Shown: positions 11,341-22,570 of the stretch, piece after piece | Layout: each line of letters opens with the position of its first letter | How positions within the stretch are numbered: position 1 is the first letter of the stretch | DNA from: Hydractinia symbiolongicarpus | Lineage: Eukaryota > Cnidaria > Hydrozoa > Anthoathecata > Hydractiniidae | Reading direction: 5' to 3' | DNA length: 64,000 nt | NCBI RefSeq assembly: GCF_029227915.1 | Contig: NC_079881.1 | Span: 13,555,501 to 13,619,500, forward strand | The notes under the pieces: model-generated | Seen by the model: only the letters and a program-made list of their open reading frames with translations | Databases searched by the model: none | What the model was told of the DNA's origin: nothing | Position numbers and translations under genes: made by a program

Positions 11341-12024
11341 CAAGTTGCCATCGCTCTATTCCTTTCAATCTCCATGGACTACGATATAATAAGTCGTTTT
11401 CTTGAGCGCCAGACTCTGAGAACGTTCCTTATTACGTGCACAGGTCTTTAAAGCCTGTAATATGGACATTTACGGCTCAATGAAGAGTCTACACGTAAAT
11501 CACGTGATTCCTCGAGCCCAGCCAAGTTGCCATTGGTCTATTCCTTTCAATCTCAATGGACTACGATATAATAAGTCGTTTTCTTGAGCGCCAGACTCTG
11601 AGAACGTTCCTAATTACGTGGACAGACCTTTAAACGGTGTAGTACGGCCTCTTATTGCCTAATAAGGTGACTACACTTAAGTCAGGGAGATCCACGAGCA
11701 CAGACCGGGGGTCATCGGCCTATTCATATCAATTTCAATGAACTACGATGTATTAATTCGTTTTCTTGAGCGCCAGGCTGCATGAACGCAGATGGCCTTT
11801 TACGGCCTGATATGGAGTCTAAACGCTAATAAAGTGATTCCATAAGTACAGACAAGTTCCCATTGGTCTGTTTCTTTCAATCTCAATGGACTACGATATA
11901 CTAAGTCGTTCTCCTGTCCGCCAGGCTCTATGAACGTTCCTAACTACGTGCACAGGTCTTTAAAGCCTGTAATATGGACAATTACGGCTCAATGAGGAGT
12001 CTACACGTAAATCACGTGTTTCCA

Positions 12025-13105
12025 CGAGCCCGGACAAGTTGCCATCGGTCTATTCCTTTTAATCTTATTGGACTACGATGTCTGAAGTCGTTTTCTTGAG
12101 CGACAGGCTCTATGAACGCTGCTAACTACGTACACAGTCCTTTGAAACGCATAGTAGGTCCTTTTACAGCCCGTGATTCCGCGAGCCCAGCCAAGTTGCC
12201 ATCGCTCTATTCCTTTCAATCTCAATGGACTACGATATAATAAGTCGTTTTCTCGAGCGCCAGACTCTGAGAACGTTCCTTATTACGTGCACAGGTCTTT
12301 AAAGCCTGTAATATGGACATTTACGGCTCAATGAGGAGTCTACACGTAAATGACGTGTTTCCACGAGCCCGGACAAGTTGCCATCAGTCTATTCTTGTCA
12401 ATCTCAATGGACTACGATGTATTAAGTCCTTCTCTTAGGCGCCAGACTTTGAGATCGTTCCGAACTACGTGGACAGTCCTTTGAAACGCATAATAGGTCC
12501 TTTTACAGCCTAATTTGGAGACTAAACATGAACCACGTGTTTCCACAAGGACAGAGAAGTTGCCATCTGTCTAATCCTTTCAATCTCAATGGACTACAAT
12601 GTCTTAAGTCGTTTTCTTCAGTGTCAGGATCTGAGAACGCTGCTAACTACGTGCACAGGCCTTTAAAGCGTGCAATAAAGCCTCTTATGGCCTAATAAGG
12701 AAACTACACTTAAGTCAGGGAGTTCCACGAGCACAGATAGGAGGCCATTGGCCTATTCCTTTCAATCTCAACGGACTACGATGTAATAAGTTGTTTTCTT
12801 GAACGTCAGACTATAAGAACGCTGCTAACTACGTGCACAGGCCTTGAAAGCCTGTAATATGGCCTTTTACGGCCTAATATGGAGTCTAAACGTGAATAAA
12901 GTGATTCCATGAGCACAGACAAGTTCCCATTGGTCTGTTCCTTTCAATCTCAATGGACTACGATGTCTTAAGTCGTTTTCTCTAGCGCCAGTGTCTAAAA
13001 ACGTTGCCAACTACGTGTACAGGCCTTTAAAGTGTGTAATATGGACATTTACGACTCCATGAGGAGTCTACACGTAAATCACGTGTTTCCACGAGCCCGG
13101 ACAAG
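12025..13105 (+). repeat. Segmental duplication pair, copy 1 (offset 2,872 bp; partner 14,897-15,977)
   Basis: AATCTTATTGGACTACGATG at 12,061 matches 14,933, and the truncated monomer ACAGCCCGTGATTCCGCG matches at 12,168 and about 15,040. The shared unusual truncation shows common descent. The offset is not a whole number of monomers because the blocks contain shortened units. Confidence 0.78.
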
Positions 13106-13731
13106 TTGCCATCGGTCTATTCCTTTTAATCTTATTGGACTACGATGTCTGTCAGATGTCGATGTCAATTAAGTCGTCTTCTTGAACGCCAGGCTCTGAG
13201 AACGTTCCTAACTACGTGCACAGGTCTTTAAAGCCTGTAATATGGCTTTTTACGTCTTAATTTGGAGCCTACACGTAAATCACGTGATTCCACGAGCCCA
13301 GACAAGTGGGGATCAGTCTGTTCTTTTTAATCTCAACGGACTACAATGTATTAAGTCGCTTTCTTGAGCGCCAGGCTCCAAGAACGTTCCTAATTACGTG
13401 GACAGGTCTTTAAAGCCTGTAATATGCCTTTTACGGCCTAATAAGGAGACTACACTTAAGCAAGGGAGTTCCACAAGCACAGGCAGGAGTCCGTCGGCTT
13501 AGTCGTCCTTTCAATCTCAATGGACTACGATGTTTTAAGTCGTGTTCCTGAATGCCAGACTCTAAGAACGCTGCTAACTACGTGCACAAACCTTTAAAGT
13601 GTGTATTATCGTCTTTTTCGGCCTAATAAGGAGACTCCACGTAAGTCACGTGATTCCACGAGCCCGGACAAGTTGCCATCGGTCTATTCCTTTTAATCTC
13701 AATAGTCTACGATGTATTAATTCGTTTTCTT

Positions 13732-14907
13732 GAGAGCCAGGCTGCAAGAACGCGGATGGCCTTTTACGGCCTGATATGGAGTCTAAACGCTAATAAAGTG
13801 ATTCCACGAGTACAGACAAGTTCCCATTGGTCTGTTTCTTTCAATCTCAATGGACTACGATATACTAAGTCGTTCTCCTGTGCGCCAGGCTCTATGAACG
13901 TTCCTAACTACGTGCACAGGTCTTTAAAGCCTGTAATATGGACATTTACGGCTCAATGAGGAGTCTACACGTAAATCACGTGTTTCCACGAGCCCGGACA
14001 AGTTGCCATCAGTCTATTCCTGTCAATCTCATTGGACTACGATGTATTAAGTCCTTCTCTTAAACGCCAGACTTTGAGAAGTTCCTAACTACGTGCACAG
14101 TCCTTGAAACGCACAATAGGTCCTTTTACAGCCTAATTTGGAGACTACACATGAACCACGTGTTTCCACAAGGACAGAGAAGTTGCCATCTGTCTAATCC
14201 TTTCAATCTCATTGGACTACGATGTCTTAAGTCGTTTTCTTCAGTATCAGGATCTGAGAACGCTGCTAACTACGTGCACAGGCCTTTAAAGCGTGTAATA
14301 CGGCCTCTAATGGCCTAATAAGGAGATTACACTTAAGTCAGGGAGTTCCACGAGCACAGATAGGAAGCCATTGGCCTATTCCTTTCAATCTCAACGGACT
14401 ACGATGTAATAAGTCGTTTTCTTGAACGTCAGACTCTAAGAACGCTGCTAACTACGTGCACAGGCCTTGAAAGCCTGTAATATGGCCTTTTACGGCCTAA
14501 TATGGAGTCTAAACGTGAATAAAGTGATTCCACGAGCACAGACAAGTTCCCATTGGTCTGTTCCTTTCAATCTCAATGGACTACGATGTCTTAAGTCGTT
14601 TTCTCTAGCGCCAGTGTCTAAAAACGTTGCCAACTACGTGTACAGGCTTTTAAAGTGTGTAATATGGACATTTACGGCCAATGAGGAGTCTACACGTAAA
14701 TCACGTGTTTCCACGAGCCCGGACAAGTTGCCATCAGTCTATTGCTGTCAATCTCAATGGACTACGATGTATTAAGTCGTCTTCTTGAGCGCCAGGCTCT
14801 AAAAATGCTGCTAACTGCGTGCACAGGCCTTGAAAGCCTGTAATATTGGCCTTCTACGGCCTAATTTGGAGTCTACACGTAAATCACGTGATTCCGCAAG
14901 CCCGCAC
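13732..14907 (+). repeat. Segmental duplication, copy 2 (offset 3,567 bp)
   Basis: Partner of 10,165-11,340. Small differences are visible by eye, for example TTTACGGCCAATGAGG near 14,680 against TTTACGTTTCAATGAGG near 11,103, and a single-base loss near 14,104 (TCCTTGAAACG against TCCTTTGAAACG). The flanking monomers are not equivalent, so this is a block duplication within the array and not a regular higher-order period. Confidence 0.8.
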
Positions 14908-15977
14908 AAGTTGCCATCGGTCTATTCCTTTTAATCTTATTGGACTACGATGTCTGAAGTCGTTTTCTTGAGCGACAGGCTCTATGAACGCTGCTAACTA
15001 CGTACACAGTCCTTTGAAACGCATAGTAGGTCCTTTTACAGCCCGTGATTCCGCGAGCCCAGCCAAGTTGCCATCGCTCTATTCCTTTCAATCTCAATGG
15101 ACTACGATATAATAAGTCGTTTTCTCGAGCGCCAGACTCTGAGAACGTTCCTTATTACGTGCACAGGTCTTTAAAGCCTGTAATATGGACATTTACGGCT
15201 AAATGAGGAGTCTACACGTAAATCACGTGTTTCCACGAGCCCGGACAAGTTGCCATCAGTCTATTCTTGTCAATCTCAATGGACTACGATGTATTAAGTC
15301 CTTCTCTTAGGCGCCAGACTTTGAGAACGTTCCTAACTACGTGGACAGTCCTTTGAAACGCATAATAGGTCCTTTTACAGCCTAATTTAGAGACTAAACA
15401 TGAACCACGTGTTTCCAAAAGGACAGAGAAGTTGCCATCTGTCTAATCCTTTCAATCTCATTGGACTACGATGTCTTAAGTCGTTTTCTTCAGTGTCAGG
15501 ATCTGAGAACGCTGCTAACTACGTGCACAGGCCTTTAAAGCGTGTAATACGGCCTCTTATGGCCTAATAAGGAGACTACACTTAAGTCAGGGAGTTCCAC
15601 GAGCACAGATAGGAGGCCATTGGCCTATTCCTTTCAATCTCAACGGACTACGATGTAATAAGTCGTTTTCTTGAACGTCAGACTCTAAGAACGCTGCTAA
15701 CTACGTGCACAGGCCTTGAAAGCCTGTAATATGGCCTTTTATGGCCTAATATGGAGTCTAAACGTGAATAGAGTGATTCCATGAGCACAGACAAGTTCCC
15801 ATTGGTCTGTTCCTTTCAATCTCAATGGACTACGATGTCTTAAGTCGTTTTCTCTAGCGCCAGTGTCTAAGAACGTTGCCAACTACGTGTACAGGCCTTT
15901 AAAGTGTGTAATATGGACATTTACGTTTCCATGAGGAGTCTACACGTAAATCGCGTGTTTCCACGAGCCCGGACAAG
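14897..15977 (+). repeat. Segmental duplication pair, copy 2 (offset 2,872 bp)
   Basis: Partner of 12,025-13,105. It diverges on the right where 13,105 continues into a TCTTATTGG-type monomer and this copy continues into GCTGTCAATCTCAATGG. It carries CGCGTG in place of CACGTG near 15,953. Confidence 0.75.
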
Positions 15978-17301
15978 TTGCCATCAGTCTATTGCTGTCA
16001 ATCTCAATGGACTACAATGTATTAAGTCGCCTTCTTGAACGCCAGGCTCAGAGAACGTTCCTAACTACGTGCACAGGTCTTTAAAGCCTGTAATATGGCT
16101 TTTTACGTCTTAATTTGGAGCCTACACGTAAATCACGTGATTCCACGAGCCCAGAAAAGTGTGGATCAGTCTGTTCTTTTTAATCTCAACGGACTACAAT
16201 GTATTAAGTCGCTTTCTTGAGCGCCAGGCTCTGAGAACGTTCCTAACTACGTGCACATGTCTTTAAAGCCTGTAATATGGCCTTTTACGGCCTAATTTGG
16301 AGTCTACACGTAAATCACGTGATTCCACGAGCCCAGACAAGTGGAGATCAGTCTGTTCTTTTTAATCTCAATGGACTACGATATAATAAGCCGTTTTCTT
16401 GAGCGCCAGGCTCTGAGAACGTTCCTAATTACGTGGACAGACCGTGTAATACGGACTCTTATGGCCTAATAAGGAGACTACACTTAAGTCAGGGAGTTCC
16501 ACAAGCACAGACAGGAGGTCATCGGCCTATTCCTTTCAATCTCAATGGACTACGATGTAATAAGTCGTTTTCTTGTACGTCCGACTCTAAGAACGCTGCT
16601 AACTACGTGTACAGGCCTTTAAAGCCTGTAATATGGCCTTTTACGGCCTAATATGGAGTCTACACGTAAATAAAGTGATTCCGCGAAAACAGACAAGTTC
16701 CCATCGGTCTATTCCTTTTAATCTTATTGGACTACGATGTCTTAAGTCGTTTTATTGAGCGACAGGCTCTATGAACGCTGCTAACTACGTACACAGTCCT
16801 TTAAAACGCATAGTAGGTCCTTTTACAGCCTAATTTGGAGTCTACACGTAAATCACGTGATTCCGCGAGCCCAGCCAAGTTGCCATCGCTCTATTCCTTT
16901 CAATCTCAATGGACTACGATATAATAAGTCGTTTTCTCGAGTGCCAGACTCTGAGAACGTTCCTTATTACGTGCACAGGTCTTTAAAGCCTGTAATATGG
17001 ACATTTACGGCTCAATGAAGAGTCTACACGTAAATCACGTGTTTCCACGAGCCCGGACAAGTTGCCATCAGTCTATTCTTGTCAATCTCAATGGACTACG
17101 ATGTATTAAGTCCTTCTCTTAGGCGCCAGACTTTGAGAACGTTCCTAACTCCGTGGACAGTCCTTTGAAACGCATAATAGGTCCTTTTACAGCCTAACAC
17201 GAGCACAGCCTAGTCCTTTCAATCTCAATGGACTACGATGTGTTATGTCGTGTAGTTGAGTGCCAGACTCTAAGAACGCTGCTAACTGCGTGTACAGGCC
17301 T

Positions 17302-17305
17302 TTAA
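17302..17305. other. TTAA target site, left side of the truncated MITE
   Basis: The monomer segment CAGGCCTTTAA runs into CCCTATTCGG. TTAA is the piggyBac target and duplication sequence and is native to the TTTAAA dyad of the monomer. The second TTAA is missing because the element's other end is lost. Confidence 0.85.
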
Positions 17306-17347
17306 CCCTATTCGGTTCGGGGTTTTTCGAACACACTATGACCGGGT

Positions 17348-17364
17348 GGGGCGGATTCCGCCCC
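17348..17364. repeat. Subterminal GC-rich palindrome of the MITE
   Basis: GGGGCGGATTCCGCCCC has 8 bp arms around a single T. The same GCGGATTCCGC-type segment lies about 40-60 bp inside the right end of the complete copy and, with a poly-G arm, about 25 bp inside its left end. It is therefore part of an extended subterminal inverted repeat. Confidence 0.7.
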
Positions 17365-17658
17365 CCCTCAATAACTTTTTATAGGGTTGTTCAAATTGAA
17401 TCAAACTTGGCACACTTATAGTACGTCATAAAAGGAACAAAATGGCACCAAAAAAAATTTGCTTGCGTCAGCACATTTTCTGTGACGTTATCAAAAGCTT
17501 GAAAATTGTTAAAAATGCCACTATCTGCTTAAAATATAATTACTTTTGTTCTAGAGCGAGTTTTTACATTCTGTTTGAAGTTTCTGAAAGCTAAATAAAA
17601 GTTATCTAACATATCTTCCGGTTTTTACATAAATCGAATAAAAAATTGCCAAAAATTG

Positions 17659-17689
17659 CCCGAAAATCCGTTTTTTTCCGATTTTCGGG
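17659..17689. repeat. Internal hairpin of the MITE (10 bp perfect stem)
   Basis: CCCGAAAATC at 17,659-17,668 pairs exactly with GATTTTCGGG at 17,680-17,689 across an 11-base, T-rich loop. In the complete copy the counterpart at 24,608-24,639 has one stem mismatch (CCCAAAAATC). Further CGATTTT-like motifs on either side give a wider fold-back potential. Confidence 0.7.
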
Positions 17690-17841
17690 TAAAATCCGAC
17701 AAAATCAAGAAATCGGATTAGTCACGTGTTCAAATTATTCAAAATGATTCTTCTTGATGAAACAAAGTGGTGTTGCAAGTTTCAAGTTCTAAGGATAATC
17801 CTAACAGGAGTTATTATATTTTTCCCATCATAATGAGATTT

Positions 17842-18140
17842 AAAGGAATAGACAGATAGCAACTTGTCCGCGCTCGTAGAATCACGTGACTTACGTGGAG
17901 TCTCCTTTTTAGGCCGTAAAAGACAATAATACACACTTTCAAGGTTTGTGCACGTAGTTAGCAGCGTTCTTAGAGTCTGGCATTCAGGAACACGACTTAA
18001 CACATCGTAGTCCATTGAGATTGAAAGGACGACTAGTTAGGAACATTCTTAGAGCGTTACGCTCACAAAAACGACTTATTACATCGTTGTCCATTAAGAT
18101 TGAAAGGAATAGACCGATGGCCACTTGTCTGAGCTCTTGG
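17842..18140 (-). repeat. Inverted copy of the 9.53-9.95 kb block
   Basis: Read in reverse complement, 17,842-18,035 follows about 9,953 back to 9,752. It shares private variants: CACGTAAGTC next to GGAGACTCC, GTATTATCGTC, CTGAATGCCAGACTC, and the extra bases in TAGTCGTCCTTTC. From 18,036 to about 18,140 it follows 9,657 back to 9,535 (GTGAGCGTAACGCTC, AAGAGCTCAGACAAGTGG). About 90 bp present at 9,660-9,750 are missing between the two parts, at GACGACTAGTTAGG. A related block is also near 13,500-13,720. This ties the inverted arm directly to sequence on the left arm. Confidence 0.8.
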
Positions 18141-20430
18141 AATCACGTGTGGACTCCAAAATAGGCCATAAAAGGCCATATTAAAGGATTAAAAGACCTT
18201 TGCACGTAGTTAGCAGCGTTCTTAGAGTCTGGCACTCAGGAACATGACTAAACACATCGTTGTTCATTGAGATTAAAAGGATTAGACCGATGGCAACTTG
18301 TCCGTGCTCGTGGAATCACGTGAGTTACGTGTAGACTCCAAATTAAGTTGAAAAAGGCAATGTTACAGCCTTTAAAGGCCTGTGCACGTAGTTAACATCG
18401 TTCTTAGAGCCTGGCGCACAGAAAAACGACTTAATGCTTGGTAGTCCATTGAGATTGAAAGTAATAGGCCGATGGCCACTTGTCTTGGCACGTGCAGTCA
18501 CGTTACTTACGTGTAGTCTCCTTATTAGGCCGTAAAAGGCGATAATACACAATTTAAAGACCTGTCAGCGTAGTTAGGAACGTTCTCAGAGCCTGGCGCT
18601 TAAGAGAAGGACTTAATATATCGTAGTCTATTGAGATTAAAACGAATAGACCGATGGCAACTTGGCTGGTCTCGCGGAATCACTTGATTTACGTGTAGAC
18701 TCCAAATTAGGCCGTTAAAGGCCATATTACAGGCTTAAAAGGCCTGTGCACGTAGTTAGAATCGTTCTCAGAGCCTGGCGCTCGAGAAAGCGACTTCATA
18801 CATCGTAGTCCATTGAGATTAAAAGGAACAGCCGAATGGAACTTGTCGGAGCTCTTGGAAGCACGTGATTTACGTGTAGAGACTAAATTAGGCCGTGAAA
18901 GGCAATATTAGAGGTTTTAAAGGCCTGTGCACGTAGTTAACAACGTTCTTAGAGCTTGGCGCTCAATAAAACGACTTACTACATCGTAGACCATTGCGAT
19001 TAAAAGGAATTGACCGATGACAACTTGTCCAGTTCTGGCGCTTAAGAAATCGACTTAATACATCGTAGTCTATTGAGATTGAAAGGAATAGACTGATGGC
19101 CTCCTGTCTGTGCTCTTTGAATCACGTGAGTTACGTGCAGTCTACTTATTAGGTCGTAAAAGGCGATAATACACACTTTAAAGGCCTGTCCACGTAGTTA
19201 GCAGCGATTTTCGAGCCTGGCGCTCAGGAAAACGAATTAAGATATCGTAGTCCATTGAGATTGAAAGGAATAGACCGATGGCAATTTCTCTGTCCTTGTG
19301 GAACCACGTGATTGACGTGTAGACTCCTTTTTAGGCCGTAAAAGGCGATAATACACGCTTTAAAGGTCTGTCCACGTAGTTAGGAACGTTCTCAGAGCCT
19401 CGCGCTCAAGAAAACGACTTAGTACATCGTAGACCATTGAGATTAACAGGAACAGTCAACTGGAACTTGTCGGAGCTCCTGGAATCACGTGATTTACTTG
19501 TACGCTCCTAATTAGGCCGTGAAAGACAACATTCCAGGCTTTAAAGGCCTGTGCACGCTGTTAGCAGCGTTCATAAAGCCTGGCGCCCAGGAAAACGACT
19601 TAATATATCGTAGTCCATTGAGATTGAAAGGAATAGAGCGATGCGAACTTGTCCGGGCTCGTGGAATCACGTGATTGACGTGTAGACTCCTTATTAGGCC
19701 GTAAAAGGCGATAATACACACTTTAAAGGTCTGTACACGTAATTAGGAACGTTCTTAGAGCCTGGCGCCCAGGAAAACGACTTAATATATCGTAGTCCAT
19801 TGAGATTAAAAGGAATAGACCGATGGCAACTTGTCCGGGCTCGTGGAATCACGTGAGTTACGTGTAGACTCCAAATTAGGCCGTAAAATGCCATATTACA
19901 GGCTTTAAAGACCTGTGCGCGTAGTTAGCAGCGTTTTTAGAGCCTGGCGCTCAGGAAAACGAATTAAGACATCGTAGTCCATTGAGATTGAAAGGAATAG
20001 ACCAATGGCAATTTTCTCTGTCCTTGTGGAAACACGTGATTGACGTGTAGACTCCTTATTAGGCCGTAAAGGGCGATAATACACACTTTAAAAGCCTGTC
20101 CACGTAGTTAGGAACGGTCTCAGGGCCTGGCGCTTAAGAAATCGACTTAATACATCGTAGTCCATTGAGATTGAAAAGAATAGACTGATGGCCTCCTGTC
20201 TGTGCTCTTGGAACTCCCTGACTTAAGTGTAGTCTCCTTGTTAGGTCATAAGAGGCTGTATTACAAGTTTTAAAGGTCTGTCCACGTTATTAGGCACGTT
20301 CTTAGAGCCTCGCGCTCAAGAAAACGACTTAATACATCGTAGACCATTGAGATTAAAAAGAACAGCCGAATGGAACTTGTCGGAGCTCCTGGAATCACGT
20401 GATTTACGTGTACACTCCAAATTAGTCCGT

Positions 20431-21500
20431 GAAAGGCAATATTAGAGGCTTTAAAGGCCTGTGCACGTAGTTAGGAACGGTCTCAGGGCCTGGCGCTTAA
20501 GAAATCGACTTAATACATCGTAGTCCATTGAGATTAAAAGGAATAGACCGATGGCAACTTGTCCGGGCTCGTGGAATCACGTGAGTTTCATGTAGACTTC
20601 ACATTAGGCCGTAAAATGCCATATTACAGGCTTTAAAGACCTGTGCGCGTAGTTAGTAGCGTTTTTAGAGCCTGGCGCTCAGGAAAACGAATTAAGACAT
20701 CGTAGTCCATTGAGATTGAAAGGAATAGACCAATGGCAATTTCTCTGTCCTTGTGGAAACACGTGATTGACGTGTAGACTCCTTATTAGGCAGTAAAAGT
20801 CCATATTAAAGGCTTTAAAGGTCTGTCCACGTAGTTAGGAACGGTCTCAGGGCCTGGAGCATAAGAAATCGACTTAATACATCGTAGTCCATTGTGATTA
20901 AAAGGAATAGACCGATGGCAATTTCTCTGTCCTTGTGCAAACACGTGATTGACGTATAGACTCCTTATTAGGCCGTAAAAGGCGATAATACACGCTTTAA
21001 AAGTCTGTCTACGTAGTTAGGAACGGTCTCAGGGCCTGGAGCTTAAGAAAACGACTTAATACATCGTAGACCATTGAGATTAAAAAGAACAGACGAATGG
21101 AACTTGTCGGAGCTCCTGGAATCACGTGAATTGCGTGTACACTCCCAATTAGGCCGTGAAAGGCAATATTAGAGGCTTTAAAGGCCTGTGCACGTAGTTA
21201 ACAGCGTTCTTAGAGCCTGGCGCACAGGAAAACGACTTAATATATCATAGTCCATTGAGATTGAAAGGAAAAGAGCGATGCCAACTTGCCTAGGCACGCG
21301 GAATCACGTGATTTACGTGTAGACTCCAAATTAGGCCGTAAAGGGCCATATTACACGCTTTGAAGGTCTGTCCACGTAGTTAGAAACATTCTCAGAGCCT
21401 CGCGCTCAAGAAAACGACTTAATACATCGTAGAACCTTGAGATTGAAAGGAATAGACCGATGCCAACTTGTTCGAGCTCGTGGAATCACGTGAGTTACGT
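20431..21500 (-). repeat. 1,070 bp tandem duplication, copy 1
   Basis: This matches 21,501-22,570 with no difference in the lines I compared. It holds six monomers less about 16 bp. The inner junction at 21,500 joins TGAGTTACGTG to AAAGGCAATATT and skips the TAGACTCCAAATTAGGCC normally between them, so the event was out of monomer register, with CGTG microhomology. Confidence 0.88.
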
Positions 21501-22570
21501 GAAAGGCAATATTAGAGGCTTTAAAGGCCTGTGCACGTAGTTAGGAACGGTCTCAGGGCCTGGCGCTTAAGAAATCGACTTAATACATCGTAGTCCATTG
21601 AGATTAAAAGGAATAGACCGATGGCAACTTGTCCGGGCTCGTGGAATCACGTGAGTTTCATGTAGACTTCACATTAGGCCGTAAAATGCCATATTACAGG
21701 CTTTAAAGACCTGTGCGCGTAGTTAGTAGCGTTTTTAGAGCCTGGCGCTCAGGAAAACGAATTAAGACATCGTAGTCCATTGAGATTGAAAGGAATAGAC
21801 CAATGGCAATTTCTCTGTCCTTGTGGAAACACGTGATTGACGTGTAGACTCCTTATTAGGCAGTAAAAGTCCATATTAAAGGCTTTAAAGGTCTGTCCAC
21901 GTAGTTAGGAACGGTCTCAGGGCCTGGAGCATAAGAAATCGACTTAATACATCGTAGTCCATTGTGATTAAAAGGAATAGACCGATGGCAATTTCTCTGT
22001 CCTTGTGCAAACACGTGATTGACGTATAGACTCCTTATTAGGCCGTAAAAGGCGATAATACACGCTTTAAAAGTCTGTCTACGTAGTTAGGAACGGTCTC
22101 AGGGCCTGGAGCTTAAGAAAACGACTTAATACATCGTAGACCATTGAGATTAAAAAGAACAGACGAATGGAACTTGTCGGAGCTCCTGGAATCACGTGAA
22201 TTGCGTGTACACTCCCAATTAGGCCGTGAAAGGCAATATTAGAGGCTTTAAAGGCCTGTGCACGTAGTTAACAGCGTTCTTAGAGCCTGGCGCACAGGAA
22301 AACGACTTAATATATCATAGTCCATTGAGATTGAAAGGAAAAGAGCGATGCCAACTTGCCTAGGCACGCGGAATCACGTGATTTACGTGTAGACTCCAAA
22401 TTAGGCCGTAAAGGGCCATATTACACGCTTTGAAGGTCTGTCCACGTAGTTAGAAACATTCTCAGAGCCTCGCGCTCAAGAAAACGACTTAATACATCGT
22501 AGAACCTTGAGATTGAAAGGAATAGACCGATGCCAACTTGTTCGAGCTCGTGGAATCACGTGAGTTACGT
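21501..22570 (-). repeat. 1,070 bp tandem duplication, copy 2
   Basis: Partner of 20,431-21,500. At its right end, TGAGTTACGTG continues normally into CAGTCTACTTATTAGG. That is presumably the original flank, which makes the internal join at 21,500 the novel one. Confidence 0.88.

Larger units (their letters stand above)
8286..17301 (+). repeat. Satellite array, + orientation, irregular order with segmental duplications
   Basis: Monomers are the same family and orientation as to the left but without a single short higher-order period. Distinct variants (TGGACATTTACGGCTCAATGAGG, ACGTGTTTCCACGAGCCCGG, CACAAGGACAGAGAAG) are interspersed. Truncated monomers occur at about 10,183 (AACGCGGATGGCC, which lacks the TTTAAA dyad), 12,168 and 15,044 (ACAGCCCGTGATTCC) and 17,195 (CAGCCTAACACGAGC). 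A rearranged junction lies at about 13,145-13,165 (GTCTGTCAGATGTCGATGTC). No gene is supported. The longest open frames here (9337-9555 on -, 10135-10392, 14467-14775) lie entirely within monomers. Confidence 0.92.
17306..17838 (-). mobile_element. Truncated piggyBac-like MITE at the array polarity switch
   Basis: This is non-satellite DNA with one intact terminus (CCCTATTCGGTTCGGGG) abutting TTAA. It is the reverse complement of the right ~533 bp of the complete copy at 24,252-24,991, with about nine in ten bases shared where I aligned them by eye. The last ~206 bp of the element, including its other terminus, are missing. The break lies within 17,833-17,841, where TGAGATT is compatible with both the element (GGATTT-type sequence) and satellite (TTGAGATTAAAAGG), a microhomology of about 4 bp. 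It encodes no transposase, so it is non-autonomous. Directly after the break the satellite runs in the opposite orientation. Confidence 0.85.

Noticed and set aside
1-17301. CRISPR-like regularly spaced repeats
   Set aside because: The whole ~181 bp unit is repeated without unique spacers, and no cas-like genes are present.
17300-17315. Telomere-like TTAACCCTA string
   Set aside because: It is a single occurrence, explained by the TTAA target joined to the MITE terminus CCCTATTCGG; no tandem telomeric repeat follows.
17340-17370. Rho-independent terminator at the GC-rich palindrome
   Set aside because: The context is a eukaryotic repeat, no upstream gene exists, and the palindrome is a conserved subterminal part of the element.
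17306-17838. Solo LTR or SINE
   Set aside because: There is no TG...CA end, poly-A tail or pol III boxes. TTAA flanks and the inverted termini of the partner copy fit a DNA-transposon-derived element.
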